Source: Eubacteriales bacterium (lineage in GTDB: Bacteria > Bacillota > Clostridia > Oscillospirales > CAG-382). From it: 53,925 bases of DNA. Positions 51,295-53,925 of this stretch are shown in pieces. Under the pieces are notes generated by a model, which had not been told where the DNA came from, searched no databases, and was given only the letters and a program-made list of their open reading frames with translations. Position 1 is the first letter of the stretch; every line of letters begins with the position of its first letter. The stretch is taken from assembly GCA_028702135.1 (NCBI GenBank), contig JAQVPJ010000014.1, forward strand, positions 1 through 53,925, given 5' to 3'. The translations under genes were made by a program, and so were the position numbers.

Positions 51295-52272
51295 ATGGAT
51301 TACCGGATGTTGGCGGCATTTGGACTTTCTTTCGTAATAAGCGTCATATTATACAAAATATTTATACCCATATTGCGTAAGGTGAAGTTAGGACAGAAAA
51401 TACTCGAAATCGGCCCCGCGTGGCATAAGTGCAAGGAGGGAACTCCGGTTCTCGGAGGTCTGTTCTTCATCGCACCGATGATTGTGGTTGTAGTAATATT
51501 CTTGTTTTCCGAGAATCTTGGCGAAAACGACTACGGCTTGCTGGCGGTTTTCGGAATGGCGCTCGCTTTCGGATTAATCGGGTTTATCGACGATTATGTA
51601 AAACTTTTCAAAAAACGTAACAAGGGGCTTTCGGCAACACAAAAGTTAGTGCTGCAATTCCTTGTCGCCGCCGTTTATTTGTGGATAAACAGCAGCTACT
51701 GCGGCAAAGACAGCTCGCTATATCTTCCGATTGGGGACAGAAGCATCGATCTCGGTGTTTTTTACTATTTTGCCGCTATTATCGTGATTGTCTATATGGT
51801 TAACTGCTCGAATCTGACAGACGGAATCGACGGCTTGCTCGGAACAATTTCGGTTATTATAGGTATTTTCTTCTTCCTGATATCTTTTATGATGCCTGAG
51901 AACAATTCAGGTATTCTGACAGCATCTCTGGTGGGTGCGCTTATTGGCTTCCTTATATTCAATCTCCATCCCGCAAAAATCATTATGGGCGACACCGGCG
52001 CGCTTTACCTCGGCGGATTCCTTGTCGGTATGGCGTTTTATTTTAATATGGAAGTCCTGATTTTCATTATCATGTTCGTCTGGCTTATCGAGGGTGTATC
52101 AGATATTTTACAGGTGGGGTATTACAAACTCACAAAGAAGCGTATATTCAAGATGGCACCCATACATCATCATTTCGAAATGTGCGGTTGGAGCGAATTC
52201 AAGATTGTCACGGTGTTTTCCGTAATAACCGCGTTTATGTGCGGTGCGGCATATTTTATTTATATTATGTAA
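51295..52272 (+). CDS. mraY: Phospho-MurNAc-pentapeptide transferase MraY
   Basis: The 325-residue, ten-helix protein moves phospho-MurNAc-pentapeptide to undecaprenyl phosphate, making lipid I. Motifs are IDDYVKLFKKRNKGLSATQK (catalytic Asp pair), NCSNLTDGIDGL, IIMGDTGALYLGG and PIHHHFEMCGWSE. The ATG has AAGGG about 8 bases upstream. ftsW follows by 27 bp, with no murD between. Confidence 0.97.
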   Translation: MDYRMLAAFGLSFVISVILYKIFIPILRKVKLGQKILEIGPAWHKCKEGTPVLGGLFFIAPMIVVVVIFLFSENLGENDYGLLAVFGMALAFGLIGFIDDYVKLFKKRNKGLSATQKLVLQFLVAAVYLWINSSYCGKDSSLYLPIGDRSIDLGVFYYFAAIIVIVYMVNCSNLTDGIDGLLGTISVIIGIFFFLISFMMPENNSGILTASLVGALIGFLIFNLHPAKIIMGDTGALYLGGFLVGMAFYFNMEVLIFIIMFVWLIEGVSDILQVGYYKLTKKRIFKMAPIHHHFEMCGWSEFKIVTVFSVITAFMCGAAYFIYIM

Positions 52273-52299
52273 ACCAACAAAAATAAAGAGAGAGAGAGT

Positions 52300-53625
52300 A
52301 TGAGCCCTGTAAACAAAAGGGAAGTGAATAACAAAACAGTGCGCAGCACAAAACCGGGTACATCCGGGAGGACTGATAAACCCGCCCGGAATTCTGCTGC
52401 GCCTGTGAAGAAATCACCAGATCTTATACGGAAAAAAGGTACATCGCTTTCCATAAGCAAATCCCAGGGTACGATAATTAGGCTGATCGGCGAGGTGGAC
52501 AGACCTTTTCTTGTTATTGTTGTGGCTCTTTTATGTATCGGCTCCGTTATGATTTTCAGCGCATCTTATGCTTTTGCTGAAAATGAGTTTAACGATTCGT
52601 ACTATTTTGCCCGTAAGCAGCTCGGATGGGTGGTTGCAGGACTTGCAATCATGGGCTTCGTCGCAAAGTTTGTCGATTACCGCTGGATAAAAAAATGGGC
52701 ATTTGTAGGCTATATATTCTCACTCGTCCTGAACTTTCTTGTTCCGGTGATCGGAGTTGAGGTTAAGGGTGCGATAAGACAGGTAGACCTCGGTTTTATC
52801 AACTTTCAACCCTCGGAACTGATGAAATTCTTTGTTATTTTAATACTTGCCGCCTATGTAAGCGATAATCATGCTCAAATACGCACTTTCCGGAAAGGAG
52901 TAATGCCGTTCATTATTTTCGGCGGTATGGCAGCAGCATCGATAATGGTGCAGCGGCATCTTTCAGCCACAATAATAATATGCCTCATCGTGCTGGTTAT
53001 GATGTATTTGAGCGGTACAAAAGGTATATGGGTGGGCGGAGCTCTCGGAGCAGGTGTTGCTGCTGTGGCTTTTGTTCTGACCGGAACCGGTCGCGAGGTC
53101 CTTGGGAAATTAGTTCCCCATGCGGTTAAAAGATTACAGGTCTGGGAAGACCCGATAGCATATATGCGGGATGCGGAAACAAACTGGGGAGGATGGCAGC
53201 CCTCGCAGTCGCTGTTTGCAATATCCTCCGGCGGATTCTGGGGGTTAGGTCTCGGTCAGAGTATCGAGAAGTACGGTTATCTTCCCGAGCCGCAGAACGA
53301 TTACATATTCGCGATTCTCTGTGAGGAGCTTGGCTTTTTCGGAGCTACAATGGTCATAGGGCTTTTTATTGCTTTTGCGTGGCGTGGATTTAAAATCGCA
53401 AAAAACGCACCGAACAGATTCACCTCTCTTTTGGTTATGGGCATCACTTCACAGGTTGTTTTGCAGGTTATTTTAAATATCGCCGTGGTTACAAACACGA
53501 TACCGAGTACCGGAATCGGACTCCCGTTTTTCAGTTACGGCGGAACAAACCTCATAATACTGCTTGCCGAGATGGGTATAATTTTATCCATATCAAGATA
53601 CTCCTATTTGGAAAAGGGTCAGTAG
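52300..53625 (+). CDS. ftsW: Septal glycosyltransferase FtsW with long basic N-terminus
   Basis: The 441-residue SEDS protein has ten membrane helices starting near residue 69. Motifs are YYFARKQLGWVVAG, NFQPSELMKFFVI and GLPFFSYGGTNLI, all typical of FtsW; the catalytic Asp region is near AYMRDAETNWGGWQPSQS. It polymerises glycan with the class B PBP upstream. The first 66 residues are cytoplasmic, basic and rich in Lys, Arg, Ser and Pro, longer than usual. AGAGAGAG lies before the start, giving a weak ribosome site; an in-frame start further in lacks one. Confidence 0.95.
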   Translation: MSPVNKREVNNKTVRSTKPGTSGRTDKPARNSAAPVKKSPDLIRKKGTSLSISKSQGTIIRLIGEVDRPFLVIVVALLCIGSVMIFSASYAFAENEFNDSYYFARKQLGWVVAGLAIMGFVAKFVDYRWIKKWAFVGYIFSLVLNFLVPVIGVEVKGAIRQVDLGFINFQPSELMKFFVILILAAYVSDNHAQIRTFRKGVMPFIIFGGMAAASIMVQRHLSATIIICLIVLVMMYLSGTKGIWVGGALGAGVAAVAFVLTGTGREVLGKLVPHAVKRLQVWEDPIAYMRDAETNWGGWQPSQSLFAISSGGFWGLGLGQSIEKYGYLPEPQNDYIFAILCEELGFFGATMVIGLFIAFAWRGFKIAKNAPNRFTSLLVMGITSQVVLQVILNIAVVTNTIPSTGIGLPFFSYGGTNLIILLAEMGIILSISRYSYLEKGQ

Positions 53626-53703
53626 AACTAATTCAATGGATTGCGTCAATTCGTTATTGCACAGCTTTAAGCTCAAATCACTCAACGGAAAAAGGGGAAT
53701 TTT

Positions 53704-53925
53704 ATGCGTGTTTTATTTTGCGGAGGCGGTACTGGCGGACATGTAAATCCTGCGATTACGATAGCGGAAACGATAAAAAGCAAAATGCCCGACACCGAAA
53801 TAGCCTTCATCGGCACTGAGCACGGCATCGAGAGCAGTCTTGTTCCAAAAGCAGGGTATCCCATCTCATGCGTAAAGGTAAAGGGTTTCGCCGTCAATCC
53901 GGCGGCAGACGAGGCCGGTTTCGGC
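53704..53925 (+). CDS. murG: UDP-GlcNAc:lipid I transferase MurG, 5' part (cut by window end)
   Basis: The 74 residues visible begin MRVLFCGGGTGGHVNPAITI, with the GGGTGGHVNPA loop that binds the lipid side in MurG and FIGTEHGIES after. It adds GlcNAc to lipid I to make lipid II. The rest of the gene lies beyond the window. It follows ftsW by 78 bp. AAAAGGGG ends 6 bases before the ATG. Confidence 0.96.
   Translation, partial: MRVLFCGGGTGGHVNPAITIAETIKSKMPDTEIAFIGTEHGIESSLVPKAGYPISCVKVKGFAVNPAADEAGFG

Noticed and set aside
1-53925. Prophage, integrative element or defence island
   Set aside because: No integrase, transposase, capsid, toxin-antitoxin or restriction gene was found. The only hints are the tRNA-Tyr duplication and the Ltp lipoprotein, each reported separately.

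Overview
The window looks like a chromosomal segment of a low-to-moderate GC, Gram-positive Clostridia bacterium, most like the gut Ruminococcaceae/Oscillospirales. The basis is a Firmicutes-type dcw cluster with a PASTA-domain PBP, an L10 leader ahead of rplJL, TTGACA/TATAAT promoters with 16-17 bp spacing, strong GGAGG ribosome sites, many TTG starts, a cell-wall-type sorting signal (IPQTGD), and Ser/Asp/Glu-rich linkers in several envelope proteins. The taxonomic call is inference. Almost everything is core chromosome. I see no prophage, CRISPR array, insertion sequence or intact mobile element, and no clear multi-gene system of unknown kind. The oddities are unusual versions of core genes and a few regulatory or repeat structures.

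Layout. 1-2400: tRNA-Leu, a 68-bp stem-loop repeat, an Ltp-family lipoprotein, a tRNA-derived repeat, and tRNA-Tyr and tRNA-Thr. 2.5-6.0 kb: a YfhO-type membrane protein and a zinc amidase. 6.1-7.8 kb: infC-rpmI-rplT (infC starting at AUC), then rpsU. 7.9-11.7 kb: asd, an acetyltransferase and a membrane-anchored leucine-rich-repeat protein. 11.8-19.97 kb (minus): one long unit, cdaR-ftsE-ftsX-M23 peptidase-ctpA-greA-lysS-membrane protein, which links cell-wall hydrolase control with transcription and translation factors. 20.0-23.3 kb: rsmE, a DUF1292 protein, a probable 6S RNA, a sirtuin and a YitT-family protein. 23.4-25.9 kb: a divergent glycolytic pair, PPi-type phosphofructokinase and class II aldolase. 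26.9-30.8 kb (minus): rpmG-secE-nusG-rplK-rplA, then a separately promoted rplJ-rplL behind an L10 leader. 30.8-36.8 kb (minus): deoB-pdp-fhs-tsaE-tsaB-rpiB. 36.9-40.95 kb: a cohesin-like surface protein, pnp and rpsO. 41.0-44.6 kb: a tiny membrane protein, an AAC(3)-family acetyltransferase, a sugar-kinase-like phosphotransferase, a sigma factor and a zinc-ribbon protein. 45.07 kb to the end: the dcw cluster mraZ-rsmH-ftsL-PBP-murF-mraY-ftsW-murG (murG cut by the window edge), without murE or murD in their usual places.

The genes fall into three working groups. The first is translation and transcription machinery (r-proteins, infC, lysS, nusG, greA, rsmE, tRNAs, 6S RNA). The second is envelope growth (dcw cluster, FtsEX with its M23 partner, CtpA, amidase, YfhO, SecE, surface proteins). 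The third is sugar and nucleoside carbon flow (Pfp/Fba, DeoB/Pdp/RpiB, Fhs). The features most worth a second look are the SecE with an added secreted acidic domain, the AUC start of infC, the Ltp lipoprotein, the long basic tails on FtsL and FtsW, the paired acetyltransferase/sugar kinase, and the tRNA-Tyr 3'-end duplication. Several short genes (rpsU, rpmG, the 57-residue ORF and the murG fragment) were found by direct reading.
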